Part shown: positions 11,801 through 20,972 of the stretch, piece after piece
How positions within the stretch are numbered: the first letter of the stretch is position 1
Layout: every line of letters begins with the position of its first letter
Assembly (NCBI GenBank): GCA_014885115.2
Contig: WKLE02001411.1
Span: forward strand, 1 to 45,704
DNA from: Asterionellopsis glacialis
Lineage: Eukaryota > Bacillariophyta > Plagiogrammaphyceae > Rhaphoneidales > Asterionellopsidaceae
Direction: 5' to 3'
DNA: 45,704 bases
Notes under the pieces: model-generated
Told to the model about the DNA's origin: nothing
The model's database searches: none
The model's input: the letters and a program-made list of their open reading frames with translations, nothing else
Position numbers and translations under genes: made by a program

Positions 11801-11904
11801 AACATCATTGGCCGACGACTGCTGTCCTTGTCGTTTGTTGGACCTACCGTTGAAACAAGAAAAGGAGGAGTTGTCAGTTGCCATTTATCAGTGTCTTCGT
11901 TCAT
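8878..11904 (-). CDS. LRR-A: single-pass LRR membrane protein (tandem family member)
   Basis: An intronless 1008-aa protein starting at the ATG at 11904. The N-terminal ~500 residues are disordered, and Lys/His/Asn-rich between about residues 30 and 330, with family modules SLGLDELPPIPP, PEEVPWLLENE, LITIDDDE, RPGAFAVDGP and VPEAILVDE. A membrane helix follows at about 507-528 (ending GWQVTPG). Next comes an LRR N-cap-like segment (ATLYYSTGGEDWT, then ECLW and CDD), about 12-13 plant-type 24-residue LRRs (consensus NxLxGxIPxEIGLL) from about 660, and a Cys-rich end (DADCDEIKC...CCTYC). No kinase domain is present. Predicted topology is cytosolic N-terminus with extracellular LRRs, so a ligand-binding or adhesion surface protein is plausible. 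Codon use and architecture match LRR-B, C and D. The start of the HAL2 gene is divergent from it. Confidence 0.85.
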   Translation of the reverse strand: MNEDTDKWQLTTPPFLVSTVGPTNDKDSSRRPMMLRSSSLGLDELPPIPPRGHTHNSHHQRTTTDKKTNNTIDRKSSSSQNNHRQEGHPKHSQHDFVDRKEVSMENSSLEETIAGKNSPHKKHKHHHHIVVDDAKINHPNKQGTKKVTQSSHKYYRSHHHHNKAEKSNQKEKGEGTIHHNNNNNATLISDPTAVILHKAKHTPKKEGKFTNHKQRKHRKPHAQTKKTERHAPLHDQDDRKRHRKPKKKVEAPIIPEDTKELTTSLHKTSPTNLTDKEILDGKDKGKKKERINHHVLKKKERKQKRAVLPARSPKGEKTDSAQREEQEEHQSTYPEEVPWLLENEFVGKNPLKKTEVDEMIAAKKKVTQEEPKSDRRNSPDKEDKGPQLIFLVEGDEEEGDVPYNPPWNSNKVGNHKNRKLQVPKLITIDDDENDNSEEGVIVNIVTPTTNVRPGAFAVDGPQMTTRPHDEERLANNNAVNASAFIVPEVPEAILVDENEKIRRKTFRRRLLLFLSVILLTVGAIIGWQVTPGSGNNNNNVQQITLSPTENPNPTRELLSSISPNSIPALNNESSPQYKALKWLVADEDGNNTDENNTKNESSFLSSYSEIQIVQRWVLATLYYSTGGEDWTESSQWLSDDHECLWNTSMVHCDDVDGRQEYVTHLNLTANNLFGTIPLEVGLLSDSLTHILFRRNSLGGTMPSELGTLTRLEWLDLTYNNLVGIIPTELGLLTNAYKFLLGENTLTGTIPKEFGGMDSQRLHTVELFYNQLTGTIPSEISLNSQSLIYLTLQSNLLNGTIPTEIGLLTNSDGILLGYNKLSGTLPTEVGLLSNLVAMFSIQENPLIGTLPSEIGLLTSTQYIFLHNTAMSPGTIPTEIGHLQSVKMLTIDGNSIIGTIPSQIGLLSQLQLLSMSENYLDGPIPSEIGLLSNTLQGINIADNKLTGPIPSTFGQLTGLMWLYIYENDLIDPIPESVCALRDVGTGVLEKFDADCDEIKCPSTCCTYCTY

Positions 11905-12877
11905 ATTGTTTTAAAAGAGTAGAAAAATTCTCTACCAGGTAAAATGGGCAGGTGACGGCAACAGTATGTATTGTATTTGTGGCTAATGTGACTTTCCCAA
12001 AGTATTATTTCGTTGCCAGTGTTATACGATTGTTGGCTGTTACTCTTTTTTTTCTTTGGAGCTTTGATGTTTTTTGCACGGCTTCGCGATTTAGTTTCTT
12101 CTGTTTCAAAGGGGGTTCTCACTCTGGCTCTCATACTGATCCTCGTTGATAGGACATTTTGAAAACCCTGCTGCCACCGACCGTGAGACAAGGATGTTGT
12201 TTTCATGCCAAATATATGCCCGACTTTCTCATTTTGAACACGGCCGAAGTTGTGATCAAGGATACGAATAGGTCAATTGACGAATTCGTGTAGGGGGGCA
12301 TTTTAAGTGAATCTGGCGGCAAATATCTCGTCGTAATCCGTAGTCAAGAAAAAAATCCTCCTTGGCTTGTTTGGCCGTCCCTACAGCAGGGTCTGAGAAA
12401 TCCTTTGTATAGTTTTCCACATAGATAATAATGGTAGGCGCCATTTTGTGATCTCTAGTGCGATGCCTTGTGCTGTGAGTCTGCAAAAAGTATCAACAAA
12501 AGGCAATACAACAATATAATGAGGCAAAGCAGAAAGCCCAAAACTTCCAGAGAAAGTTCGAGCCTTTAAAGTTGAATTTCAAATTTTCTTGAAAAACGCA
12601 AGTTGCGTATACTCACGTTGACTGACTACGTACCGGGTACAGGTTTACCAGACTGACTACTCGGAGCATCTGTGTTGGACAAAAAATGTGATTCGCCGAC
12701 TCATTCGACCAAAAGAGATGATAAGATGCTGGGAACCGCACGCACCTCTTCGCACTCTGCAACCGCCTCTGCTCCGATCAACTTCAGATCTCCATGTATC
12801 CCTATCTCTAGCGCTTGAAAGATATCGACATGCAACAAAAGTCGACACATCTGTACAAAACATCCAACATGCACACC
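11905..12877. other. divergent intergenic region between LRR-A and HAL2-type gene
   Basis: About 970 bp that must carry both promoters. It contains the palindrome GTACCGGGTAC at 12630-12640, 238 bp upstream of the HAL2-type start. A minus-strand 62-codon ATG frame at 12256-12444 shows no recognisable domain and is not called. Confidence 0.6.
12630..12640. promoter_or_regulatory. palindrome GTACCGGGTAC
   Basis: An eleven-base palindrome with one central base, about 240 bp upstream of the HAL2-type ATG. It matches the GTACCNGGTAC motif found upstream of four other genes in the window. Function is inferred from recurrence only. Confidence 0.35.
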
Positions 12878-13906
12878 ATGGCGTCGCTGTCGTCTATTAT
12901 TATGCAAAATGAGGAAGTGTCTATACCTTGTCAAGCAGTTTTAACTGCGGCCAAGCTTTGCGAATCTGTCCGAAAGGAAATGGCAGAACTTCAAGCCATG
13001 ACAAAAAGTGATCGTTCACCTGTCACGATTGCGGATTATGGATCCCAGGCCATCATTTGCAAAATGCTCTCCGAGAACTTTCCCAACGACGTGGTGGTGG
13101 CTGAAGAGGATGCTAATGATTTGAAACTTTCTAGCAACAAGGATCAACTCCACAAGATTACAAACTACGTCAAGAATGCACTTGGTGAGGAAGAAGAGCC
13201 ACCATCATCGTCGTCCGTAATAAACGAAGAAAACGTCTTGAAGTGGATTGATCATGGCAATGGCACTCCTTGTTCCTCTTCTTTCAACCAACGATTCTGG
13301 ACATTAGATCCGATTGATGGAACCAAGGGTTTCCTACGGGGAGATCAGTATGCTATATGTCTTGCTTTAATCGATGGTGGCAATGTCAAAATTGGTATTA
13401 TTGCTTGTCCAGCTTTGGAATTGAAGGATGAAGTCGGTGTTGTGGGTCATTTGTTTGTGGCCGAACAAGGCAAGGGAGCATGGAGAGCACCATTGTGGCA
13501 ACATGATGATGCATTATCATCACCACTCAAACGGATACACGTCAATTCTCAAGTGACTTCGTTGGTCCAAAGTTTTGAGTCAAGCCATGGCAATCATGAT
13601 GCCCAACAAGCCGTCGCCCAAGCGGTAGGCCTAGATTCGGTACTACTTATGGATTCCCAGGCCAAGTATACCATGGTGGCAAGCGGACAAGTGGCACTGT
13701 ATCTACGATTATCCTCGTATGCAGAGAATATATGGGATCATGCAGCAGGTGTCCTAATGGTGGAGGAAGCAGGAGGTAAGGTGTCTGATAAGAACGGCAA
13801 GCAACTTCAATTTACATCGACCAAAATGAAGGATACGAGTGGTGTCGTCGTCACCAATGGAGTCTTACTACAAGAAAAGGTAGTATCTTCATTGAAAAAT
13901 TATTGA
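12878..13906 (+). CDS. 3'(2'),5'-bisphosphate nucleotidase (HAL2/SAL1 type)
   Basis: A single exon; 342 aa from the ATG at 12878, which sits in a strong CACCATGG context. Upstream in-frame ATGs at 12830 and 12869 are possible but add only poorly conserved residues. The protein has the complete signature of the Mg-dependent, Li-sensitive phosphatase superfamily: VAEED at 74-78, LDPIDGTKGF at 143-152 and WDHAAG at 286-291. A sulfate-pathway-type start (SDRSPVTIADYGSQA) marks the HAL2/SAL1 branch rather than inositol monophosphatases. It hydrolyses 3'-phosphoadenosine 5'-phosphate to AMP and phosphate, clearing the by-product of sulfation and sulfate assimilation. No clear targeting peptide is seen. 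It sits between two minus-strand LRR genes, an unrelated single-copy gene inside a tandem array. Confidence 0.93.
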   Translation: MASLSSIIMQNEEVSIPCQAVLTAAKLCESVRKEMAELQAMTKSDRSPVTIADYGSQAIICKMLSENFPNDVVVAEEDANDLKLSSNKDQLHKITNYVKNALGEEEEPPSSSSVINEENVLKWIDHGNGTPCSSSFNQRFWTLDPIDGTKGFLRGDQYAICLALIDGGNVKIGIIACPALELKDEVGVVGHLFVAEQGKGAWRAPLWQHDDALSSPLKRIHVNSQVTSLVQSFESSHGNHDAQQAVAQAVGLDSVLLMDSQAKYTMVASGQVALYLRLSSYAENIWDHAAGVLMVEEAGGKVSDKNGKQLQFTSTKMKDTSGVVVTNGVLLQEKVVSSLKNY

Positions 13907-14050
13907 ACCCATACATGATCAAGTAAACTTTCAAATATCCAAACTATTAGAGGATCAATCCTTTATTGCTTAAAGTAGATGGAGTGAAAAATTGAGAATA
14001 GAAAAAAGTCTTTATTAAAAAATTAGATACTGGTGCTGCAACAGAGGGAT

Positions 14051-15907
14051 TCAAAAGCAACTAGTACAACATGTGCTTTGGGGACAATAGAGTTCATCGC
14101 AATCCGCTACAAACTCGATGAGAGCCTTTTCTCTCAACCTACACACCGTATCTGGAACAGGTCCAATCAAGTCATTATCGAACAGCAAAAGTTGTAATAA
14201 TGACTGTGATTCTCCAAGAGTCGACGGAATAGTTCCCGACAGATGATTCTGTGACAAATCCAGGTGTACAAGGTTGGTAAGTAAACCAATTTCGGAGGGA
14301 ATTTGTCCTTGGAGGTCATTTTCGGATAAAGACAAAAATGTAAGATTGGTCAGTGAGCCTATTTCTGTCGGTAAAGTACGCCCCATTGTATTTTTTCGAA
14401 AATCAATGTAGGACAGACTATCAGAGAGCAATCCAAGCTCGAGTGGGATTGACCCAAAGAGGTTGTTGTCAGTCAGGTATAAAACCGTAATGTTTTTTGT
14501 GTCATCGCATGTGGCCTTGGAGGTGGTCCAATTGCATTCATGGTCGTCACTCAGCCACCCAATAGGCTCAGTCCAGTTTTCTCCAGAGGTGCTGTAAAAT
14601 AAAGTAGCCAACACCCATCTTTGGATGATTTGGTGATTGGGATATGATTTGTTAGTGCTGTCAGCAACAATCCAGTCCAAGGCCTTGTTTTGGGCAGAGG
14701 AGTTATCAAAAAGAGCATCTTCGGAATTTGGAGAAACAGATAATAGAAAGTCTCTCATTGAATGATTTGTTGGAAGACCTGGAGATTGGATGCCGTCCTC
14801 TATCGGATTCCCCCCTGGGATGAGCTGCCAACCAAGAATCGCACCAACTGCAAAAAGAGCAAATGCCACAAAAAGGAACTTTTTCCTTGGTAAAGTCTTT
14901 GAACTACCTTCGAGTTCATTCACAAGAGTAGCCTCTGGTACTGTATGGATGTTTTCCACGTTGGCAGTTATTGGATTGTTTGTATTTGTTCCTACTACTG
15001 CAGCTCTTGGAATTGTGCTCATGTGAGGACCGTCGACCGAAACAGCTCCAGGCCTTATTTCGCTAGTGGGGATTTCTTCCCCTGCCTCTTCCGTATTGCA
15101 CATCATAATATGCCGTGAAGCATCACCGTCTTCGTACACCTTCAGTACCCCGTTCATCTCGTTAGGCACATCATGATTCTTCTTGTGTGTACCGTTATCT
15201 GTGTTTTTTTGGTCGCTCAACAGGATCTCTTCTCGTGCTTCTTCCACGCCGTCAATCATGATAAGCCCAGGACCATGTAACTTTCCTAGATACTTATGGG
15301 TATCATCAATTCTTGGTGCTATGAATTCACCTTCCTCTCCATCCAAAAAGATTAATCGACCGCAATGATGTTTGTCACAATGTGAATCTTTACCATGTTT
15401 ACCCAGAAAGCCGCTCGTCTCGTGAGTCACACCATGCCTCTTTTGCACACCTTTCTTTGTGGGCTTTTGTTCTTGGAATAAATAATTCTTTGATGTTTCC
15501 TGCAAACTTGGAGTTCTACTTTTGTCTTTGCCGGCTAATGTTTTGGCCATTGCCATCTCATCAAAGTCCTCTTTCTTTGGTATATTTTCATTTTCCAAAT
15601 ACCATGGACCTTCTCCTGGAAATGATGGTTCTGCCCTAAATAAACTTATTATTTGTTCACCCGTTGTAGTTCCTACGTAGTTTCCGTCATTTATTCTGCT
15701 CGAGTCATGTGAGTTATTGCGATCGTTCGGAATTCGTCTTTTTGGACTATTTTCTAATCTGGTCGATGTTCCTTTTGCTTTTGGTTTCTCATTCTGGTAA
15801 GGATGGTAATGTCTTGGTACTGGGGGAGCTTCATCGAGTCCGAAGGATGGGCTTCTTAATTGTCGATTCGTAATGTTGGACACCTGAACTGTACTTGCGT
15901 TTGACAT
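14051..15907 (-). CDS. LRR-B: LRR membrane protein with contracted repeat domain
   Basis: An intronless 618-aa protein. The start is the ATG at 15907; the open frame continues upstream only to a TTG. The family order is kept: SPSFGLDEAPPVP near the N-terminus, FPGEGPWYLENE, LIFLDGEEGE, IRPGAVSVDGP and VPEATLVNE, a membrane helix at about 341-363 (ending GWQLIPG), then the N-cap ATLFYSTSGENWT. Only five GxIPxE-type LRR cores follow, from about residue 472, before the Cys-rich end (ADCDELYC...CCTSC). LRR-C, its closest relative by eye, has 13 cores. Cores 1-2 of B match C cores 1-2 and B core 3 matches C core 11, so eight repeats are missing in frame. The protein remains uninterrupted, so it is probably functional, with a shorter ectodomain. 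Confidence 0.85.
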   Translation of the reverse strand: MSNASTVQVSNITNRQLRSPSFGLDEAPPVPRHYHPYQNEKPKAKGTSTRLENSPKRRIPNDRNNSHDSSRINDGNYVGTTTGEQIISLFRAEPSFPGEGPWYLENENIPKKEDFDEMAMAKTLAGKDKSRTPSLQETSKNYLFQEQKPTKKGVQKRHGVTHETSGFLGKHGKDSHCDKHHCGRLIFLDGEEGEFIAPRIDDTHKYLGKLHGPGLIMIDGVEEAREEILLSDQKNTDNGTHKKNHDVPNEMNGVLKVYEDGDASRHIMMCNTEEAGEEIPTSEIRPGAVSVDGPHMSTIPRAAVVGTNTNNPITANVENIHTVPEATLVNELEGSSKTLPRKKFLFVAFALFAVGAILGWQLIPGGNPIEDGIQSPGLPTNHSMRDFLLSVSPNSEDALFDNSSAQNKALDWIVADSTNKSYPNHQIIQRWVLATLFYSTSGENWTEPIGWLSDDHECNWTTSKATCDDTKNITVLYLTDNNLFGSIPLELGLLSDSLSYIDFRKNTMGRTLPTEIGSLTNLTFLSLSENDLQGQIPSEIGLLTNLVHLDLSQNHLSGTIPSTLGESQSLLQLLLFDNDLIGPVPDTVCRLREKALIEFVADCDELYCPQSTCCTSCF

Positions 15908-16690
15908 GGGCAATATCTCTTCCTTCTCTATTCCTTGATTGCAGTATATTGTTAATTGCGGTTTCCAAAAAGAGTTTCTGACGAAAGAAACACCAGTCAA
16001 CTAATCTACGATTTTGCCTGTAGTAGTTCTTTTTTTTTCTCCTGGCTGTGAAATATAATGTTTGGATAAGATGGTGTAGTCTCTCGAGAGAAACTACAGT
16101 CCTTGAACACGGGAAATGATGGTCATCAGCACGATGATTCTGTAGTTATCAGCATGATTACCATACGCGCAACATGTGTGACTGACATGATATGATATGA
16201 TACGCGCGGGACTCAGAATCGCCTAATTAGCTGATGATACTTCCTGTCTGTGCGAGTACTGTACGAGAGCAGTAAGTTTCACACTTCGTTGTCTTTCGTC
16301 ACCATGATCCAAACGATAATGTTTGCCCATGAAACATACAACGGAATCCAAATAATGTTGTTTGGCATTCCAACATTTTCACAGGTTCTAATGTTGTTGC
16401 GGACATTATTTTTTTTTCGTTTCTTCTGAGCGAGTATTGTCGTTCTCTCGATCTGGTCATTGGTAGAAAAGAGCACCATCTTCAAGTGGTGGTGTTTCTC
16501 CTGCGCCGACGAATCCGAGCAAACATGCTCAAACAAGTCCTGCTTGGACTCCTACTGTTTCACATAACCAGTCCGGCGTGGACACCTACACCCGATGCAC
16601 ATAAGACACCATTGATGCACTTGGCGTATCATATAAATGATGATGGGTTTGATTAAAAAATACAAAAATCATCAGGAGCTTCGTCGCGAT
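15908..16690. other. intergenic region upstream of LRR-B
   Basis: About 780 bp with the LRR-B promoter. The first ~150 bp resembles the upstream flank of LRR-C, so the tandem duplication included 5' sequence. The rest shows no convincing gene; a minus-strand 85-codon frame at 16279-16536 has no recognisable domain. Confidence 0.5.
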
Positions 16691-17570
16691 CAGCTGTTTC
16701 TCCTGTCACATCATCTTTATCTGATAACAATGACGACTTTGACGATAATTCATGGTTGCATAGTATCCACAAAAATATGAGCATCCTTCCTGTCTCGCAT
16801 TCCACATTGGAAAATAAATTTTTGATTGCTTGTGATGATTCTTTACCGCCATTATCAGCTCAAAATTTATTGACAGCTTCGTTGAGGCCGACAGGTGATA
16901 AAAATGGTGAACCAATCGCAACTTCACGTACAGGTGCTGCTTCATCATCAAGATCGTGCGACAGTGCTCCACCGACGGGCTTTGCTGAAGTAGGAATGAA
17001 CCAACATGGGAATGTCTTGGTGTCGTGGTTAGACCCATTTTTCCGCAAACATTGGGTGAATATTGCAGCAGTTATGAATCGTGGTGTGTATTGTGTTACG
17101 GAATCATGCCCTTTGTCCAAGGCATACACCCTGTTTAAATCTCTAGAACTGCGTCATATTGTAGTTTTGGATATTGCTACATCATGGACGCAAAGGTTAA
17201 GGTCACGGACGATAGAAGATTTATCACATTTTGCGACAGATGCTGAACATTGTGATTTAGTATCGATTGGATTATCCTTTGGTGCACCTATTGGTGCTCT
17301 TTTTTTATTTTGGATGATATATCAGGTTACTTTAGTAAGAATATGTATATGCGAACACTGGTTGCCATAGGTAAATTTTGTTTGGCATGGAATCATGATG
17401 ATTTATCCAATTAGAGTATTAATAATTCGGGATCGAATACAGAACCAAATGCAGAAGTGTATTTGAATCGGTTTACAGAAGTTCCACTGCACATTTTGGT
17501 GGGGATCATTGGTGACCCACTCGGTAGTCTATTTTGTGTTTCATTTGATTTTTTTCAAAAGAACCTTATC
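16690..17570 (+). pseudogene. decayed, rearranged CLC chloride-channel/transporter relic
   Basis: An open stretch to about 17370 encodes a segment typical of the second CBS domain of CLC proteins (VMNRGVYCVTESCPLSKAYT, then LFKSLELRHIVVLD, about 17070-17180). It runs directly into membrane-core motifs: FATDAEHCDLVSIG followed by FGAPIGALF (about 17230-17310). Homology then shifts frame near 17325 and continues, with a TAG at 17412-17414, into RFTEVPLHILVGIIGDPLGS (about 17470-17535). In CLC proteins the CBS domains follow the membrane core, so the order here is inverted. This indicates a deletion between two tandem copies or an internal rearrangement. The frameshift, the stop and the absence of most membrane helices mean it is not functional. 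The boundaries are approximate. Confidence 0.7.
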
Positions 17571-17764
17571 TGATCAATCACCTGCCAGGGGACGGCCAAA
17601 ATGAAGATTTGTTCATTCAACAATCGAGAAATTCTTTGTACATTTTGAAAGTAAGTAAGTCTAAAATAAATTCACGTGATTCTACTAAAAACTCTCATAT
17701 GTCGTATTGTATACACATACATACACTGTTATATGTGAACTGCTAGACCTACTACTCCAGAGAT

Positions 17765-20263
17765 TCAGAAGCAACTAGTACAACACGTGCTTTGGGGACA
17801 ATTGATTTCATCACAATCTGCTGCAAACTCGATGAGAGCCTTTCCTCTCAAGCTACACGCAGTATCGGGAACAGGTCCAATCAAGTCATTAAAAAATATC
17901 CAAAGGAGTAGCAACGAATGCATCCCCCCCAAAGTCGACGGAATAGTTCCCGAGAGTTCATTCTTTGACAAATATAGTTGGTAGAGGTTGGTAAGTAAAC
18001 CAATTTCGGAGGGAATTTGTCCTTGGAGATCATTTTCTGATAAAGACAAAAATATCAGATTCCTTAAGAGTCCTAGCTCACTTGGAATAGTTCCAGTTAA
18101 AGAGGTTTTATCACAATTTAATATCTCCAAACGTTTTAGTAAACCAAGTTCCGATGGCAATTTACCATTTGACATGGACGTACTGTGAAGTACGATGGTA
18201 TCGCATGTCGTCAAAAGTCCTAATTCAGTTGGAATTGTACCAACCAATGGGTTCCCTTTTATATTGAGCACCATCAAAACGCTTGACAGAAAACCAATGT
18301 CAGTTGGAACAGTACCTGTGAACTGATTGTATCCAAGTAGAATGCTTGATATTTTTGGTAAACGTCCGAGCTCTGTTGGTAGTGGTCCGCTCAGCGAGTT
18401 TGACTCAAGATTGAGATCCGCCAGTGCGCCCAAAGATTCAAGTTCTGAAGGTAGAGAGCCTGTAATCTGGTTGTCTTTCATAGAAAGAATCCCAAGTGTT
18501 TGATTAGCCATCCACCACAACTCTTTCGGGATAGTTCCATTCAATTTATTGTGATTCAATACGACCAGATATAAGCTAGTTAAACTAAGTTCTGACGGTA
18601 TGTTCCCAACAAGATTATTTTCACTCATATCCAGCCGTTCGAGTCTCGCCAGTGAACCCATTTCTGTCGGCAGACTACCCCCGATTTTATTTTTCCGAAA
18701 ATCGATGTAGGCCAGACTATCAGAGAGCAATCCGAGCTCTAGCGGGATTGACCCAAATAGGTTGTTGTCAATCAAGTACAAGCGCGTAATATTACCTGTA
18801 TTATCACACATGACCATGGAGGTGTTCCAATTGCATTCATGGTCTTCGCTTAGCCATCCACTAGACTCAGTCCAGTCTTCCCCAGCTGTACTGTAAAATA
18901 AAGTAGCCACAACCCATCTTTGGATTATTTGGTGATCGGCATATGATTTGTTAGTGCTGTCAGCACTAATCCAGTCCAATGCCTTATTTTGGGGAGAAGA
19001 CTGATCAAAAAGAGCGTCGGTGGAACTTGGTGAAACAGATGATAGAAAGTCTCTCATTGAATTATTTGTTGGAGGAAGTGTAGACTGCGATTGTCCCGTA
19101 GCATTACTTTCTCCCGGGATGAACTGCCAACCAAGAATCACACCAACTGCAACTAGAACAAATGTCACAAAAAGGAACTTCCTCTTTTGTGACGTCTTTG
19201 AGTCACCTTCGTGTTCACCAACAAGAGTAGCCTCTGGTACCGTGTGAACATTTTCCACATCAGCAGTGATCGGATTATTTGCATTTGTTGCTGCCGCGTC
19301 TCTTAGATGTCTAATCGCATCTGGACCATTGACCGAAACAGCTCCAGGGCTAACTTCGTTAGGGGGGGTCTCTTCTGCTTCTTCCGCATCATCAATCGTG
19401 ATGAGCTCAGGACCATGCAAGTTATCTAGATTCTTATAGGTGTCACCGATTCTCGGTGCTACGATTTCACCTTCCTCTCCATCAAAAAACATTAATCGAG
19501 GACCCTTATCAATTTGTGAAGCTTTACCATGTTTGATGAGCGACCCTCTCATCTCGTGAGTCACAACATGCCTCTTGTGCGCATCTTTATTTGCAGGCTT
19601 TCGTTTTGCGAATAAATAGTTCTTTGATGTTTCTTGCAAACTTGGAGTCGTTTTTTTGTCTTCATCAGCCATCTTTTTGGCCATTGCCATCTCATCAAAA
19701 TCATCTTTCGTTGGTATGCTTTCATTGCTGTCTAGATGTATATTTTCATTTTCCAAACACCATCGAACTTCTTCTGGAAATGATGCTTCTGACCTAGCTA
19801 AGCTTACTATTTGTTCACCCGTTGAAGTCGGTATCATTGCTAAGTTATTTCCCTCATTTTCTCTGTTCGAGTCATCTGAGTTATTAAAATTTCTGACTTC
19901 ATGTATCTTTTCATTTTCCGAACTCCATGGACCTGCTCCTGGAAATGATGCTTCCGTGTTAGCTAAGCTTACTATTTGTTCACTCGCTAAAATTGGTGTC
20001 ATTGCTAAGTTATTTCCTTTCTTTTCGCCACTCGAGTCATCGGAGTTATTAAGATCTCTGGAGAATTGTCTCTTTTTACTTTTTCCCGACCTGGTCGATG
20101 TTCCTTTTGCTTTTGGTTTCTCATTCTGGTTCCGATGGTGATGTCTGGGTACTAGGGGAACTTCATCGAGTCCCGAAGATGGGCTTCTCAAATGTCGATT
20201 CGTAGTGTTGGACACCGCAACCGTAGTTGCATTTGACGTGGGTAATTGTTTTTCTTTCTTCAT
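17765..20263 (-). CDS. LRR-C: single-pass LRR membrane protein
   Basis: An intronless 832-aa protein starting at the ATG at 20263; the frame upstream reaches only a TTG. The cytosolic part carries SPSSGLDEVPLVP, then two tandem copies of a 55-aa unit (NNSDDS...GNNLAM...EQIVSLA...EASFP, about 19723-20052), LMFFDGEEGE, LITIDDAEE, SPGAVSVNGP and VPEATLVGE. A membrane helix lies at about 359-382 (ending GWQFIPG), followed by the N-cap ATLFYSTAGEDWT with ECNW and CD, 13 LRR cores from about 491, and the Cys-rich end ADCDEINC...CCTSC. It is closest to LRR-B across coding and upstream sequence, the pair apparently arising from a recent tandem duplication. A Copia element is inserted 396 bp upstream of its ATG, in the opposite orientation. 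Confidence 0.87.
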   Translation of the reverse strand: MKKEKQLPTSNATTVAVSNTTNRHLRSPSSGLDEVPLVPRHHHRNQNEKPKAKGTSTRSGKSKKRQFSRDLNNSDDSSGEKKGNNLAMTPILASEQIVSLANTEASFPGAGPWSSENEKIHEVRNFNNSDDSNRENEGNNLAMIPTSTGEQIVSLARSEASFPEEVRWCLENENIHLDSNESIPTKDDFDEMAMAKKMADEDKKTTPSLQETSKNYLFAKRKPANKDAHKRHVVTHEMRGSLIKHGKASQIDKGPRLMFFDGEEGEIVAPRIGDTYKNLDNLHGPELITIDDAEEAEETPPNEVSPGAVSVNGPDAIRHLRDAAATNANNPITADVENVHTVPEATLVGEHEGDSKTSQKRKFLFVTFVLVAVGVILGWQFIPGESNATGQSQSTLPPTNNSMRDFLSSVSPSSTDALFDQSSPQNKALDWISADSTNKSYADHQIIQRWVVATLFYSTAGEDWTESSGWLSEDHECNWNTSMVMCDNTGNITRLYLIDNNLFGSIPLELGLLSDSLAYIDFRKNKIGGSLPTEMGSLARLERLDMSENNLVGNIPSELSLTSLYLVVLNHNKLNGTIPKELWWMANQTLGILSMKDNQITGSLPSELESLGALADLNLESNSLSGPLPTELGRLPKISSILLGYNQFTGTVPTDIGFLSSVLMVLNIKGNPLVGTIPTELGLLTTCDTIVLHSTSMSNGKLPSELGLLKRLEILNCDKTSLTGTIPSELGLLRNLIFLSLSENDLQGQIPSEIGLLTNLYQLYLSKNELSGTIPSTLGGMHSLLLLWIFFNDLIGPVPDTACSLRGKALIEFAADCDEINCPQSTCCTSCF
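19723..20052 (-). repeat. tandem 165-bp (55-aa) in-frame duplication inside LRR-C
   Basis: Two adjacent copies, about 19888-20052 and 19723-19887, share NNSDDS, GNNLAM, EQIVSLA and EASFP. LRR-B has a single copy of the unit, so the duplication postdates or escaped the B/C split. Confidence 0.7.
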
Positions 20264-20653
20264 TGCATGATATGCACCGTGGTAGATTAATTTCCAAAAC
20301 TCGGTGAAGTAAAGACAGTCTTCTGATGCCAAAAAGCACGATATCGTAGTTTTTGCTGTTGCTGTGAAATGATGTTTAGATATTTGATGTAGTTTAGATG
20401 GGGCACAATATTCGATTTTAGGCGTTATTGTTCTCTCTGCAGGAGGATAAAAAATGGCTTCTCATTTGACAAAATGTGGAAGGTAAGAGGGAAAGACAGT
20501 TGTCGACACCTGTAAAAATGTGTCCTTGTTACGTACTTCAATATGAATACAGTTGTTGAGTTCAATATTGATCTACTCTGGTATATATCTTTTAGATGAT
20601 GTATTTAGTCGTCCCTAGAAAAATCGGAATCAAAACAGGCGGCCAACGTTTCT
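20264..20653. other. LRR-C upstream flank
   Basis: About 390 bp between the LRR-C start and the retrotransposon. The part nearest the gene resembles the LRR-B upstream flank; no gene is seen. Confidence 0.5.
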
Positions 20654-20658
20654 CCCCA

Positions 20659-20972
20659 TGTTGGATAATAAACAAACCAATGGGTTAAAAAAGAAGAATA
20701 AGGTTACTTGGGATAATAACCCGTACTCTGTACTGTTGGAAGAAGAGGAAAGTCCTGAAATGATCGACGTAACATCCGAATCAACACGTCAGATCATAAG
20801 CAATGGACGAAATCCGTTGAAAATATCCGCAGAATAGGAGAGATCGTAACCAACTCATAATTTTTATAATTCTCTGGTTCAAAACACATTACGACCACTC
20901 AATAGAGTCTTCTAGGCCATACCGTTGCTCCATGAGCACGGGAGCCTGTCGTACAACATTGTAGTTTCAACA
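20659..20972 (+). repeat. 5' LTR of the Copia element
   Basis: 314 bp, TG...CA ends with short inverted termini (TGTTG/CAACA). It contains TAATTTTTATAATTCT at 20858-20873, whose exact complement lies at 20972-20987, at the expected primer-binding position. Confidence 0.95.

Noticed and set aside
11901..12206. 101-codon minus-strand ATG frame overlapping the LRR-A start
   Set aside because: Different frame from LRR-A, Lys/Arg/Ser-rich low complexity, no domain; most likely 5' leader sequence.
12256..12444. 62-codon minus-strand ATG frame upstream of the HAL2-type gene
   Set aside because: No recognisable domain and no supporting context; length is within chance expectation.
15908..16000. Longer LRR-B protein from an upstream TTG
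   Set aside because: Non-ATG start; the upstream similarity to LRR-C is also present where C is non-coding by the same criterion.
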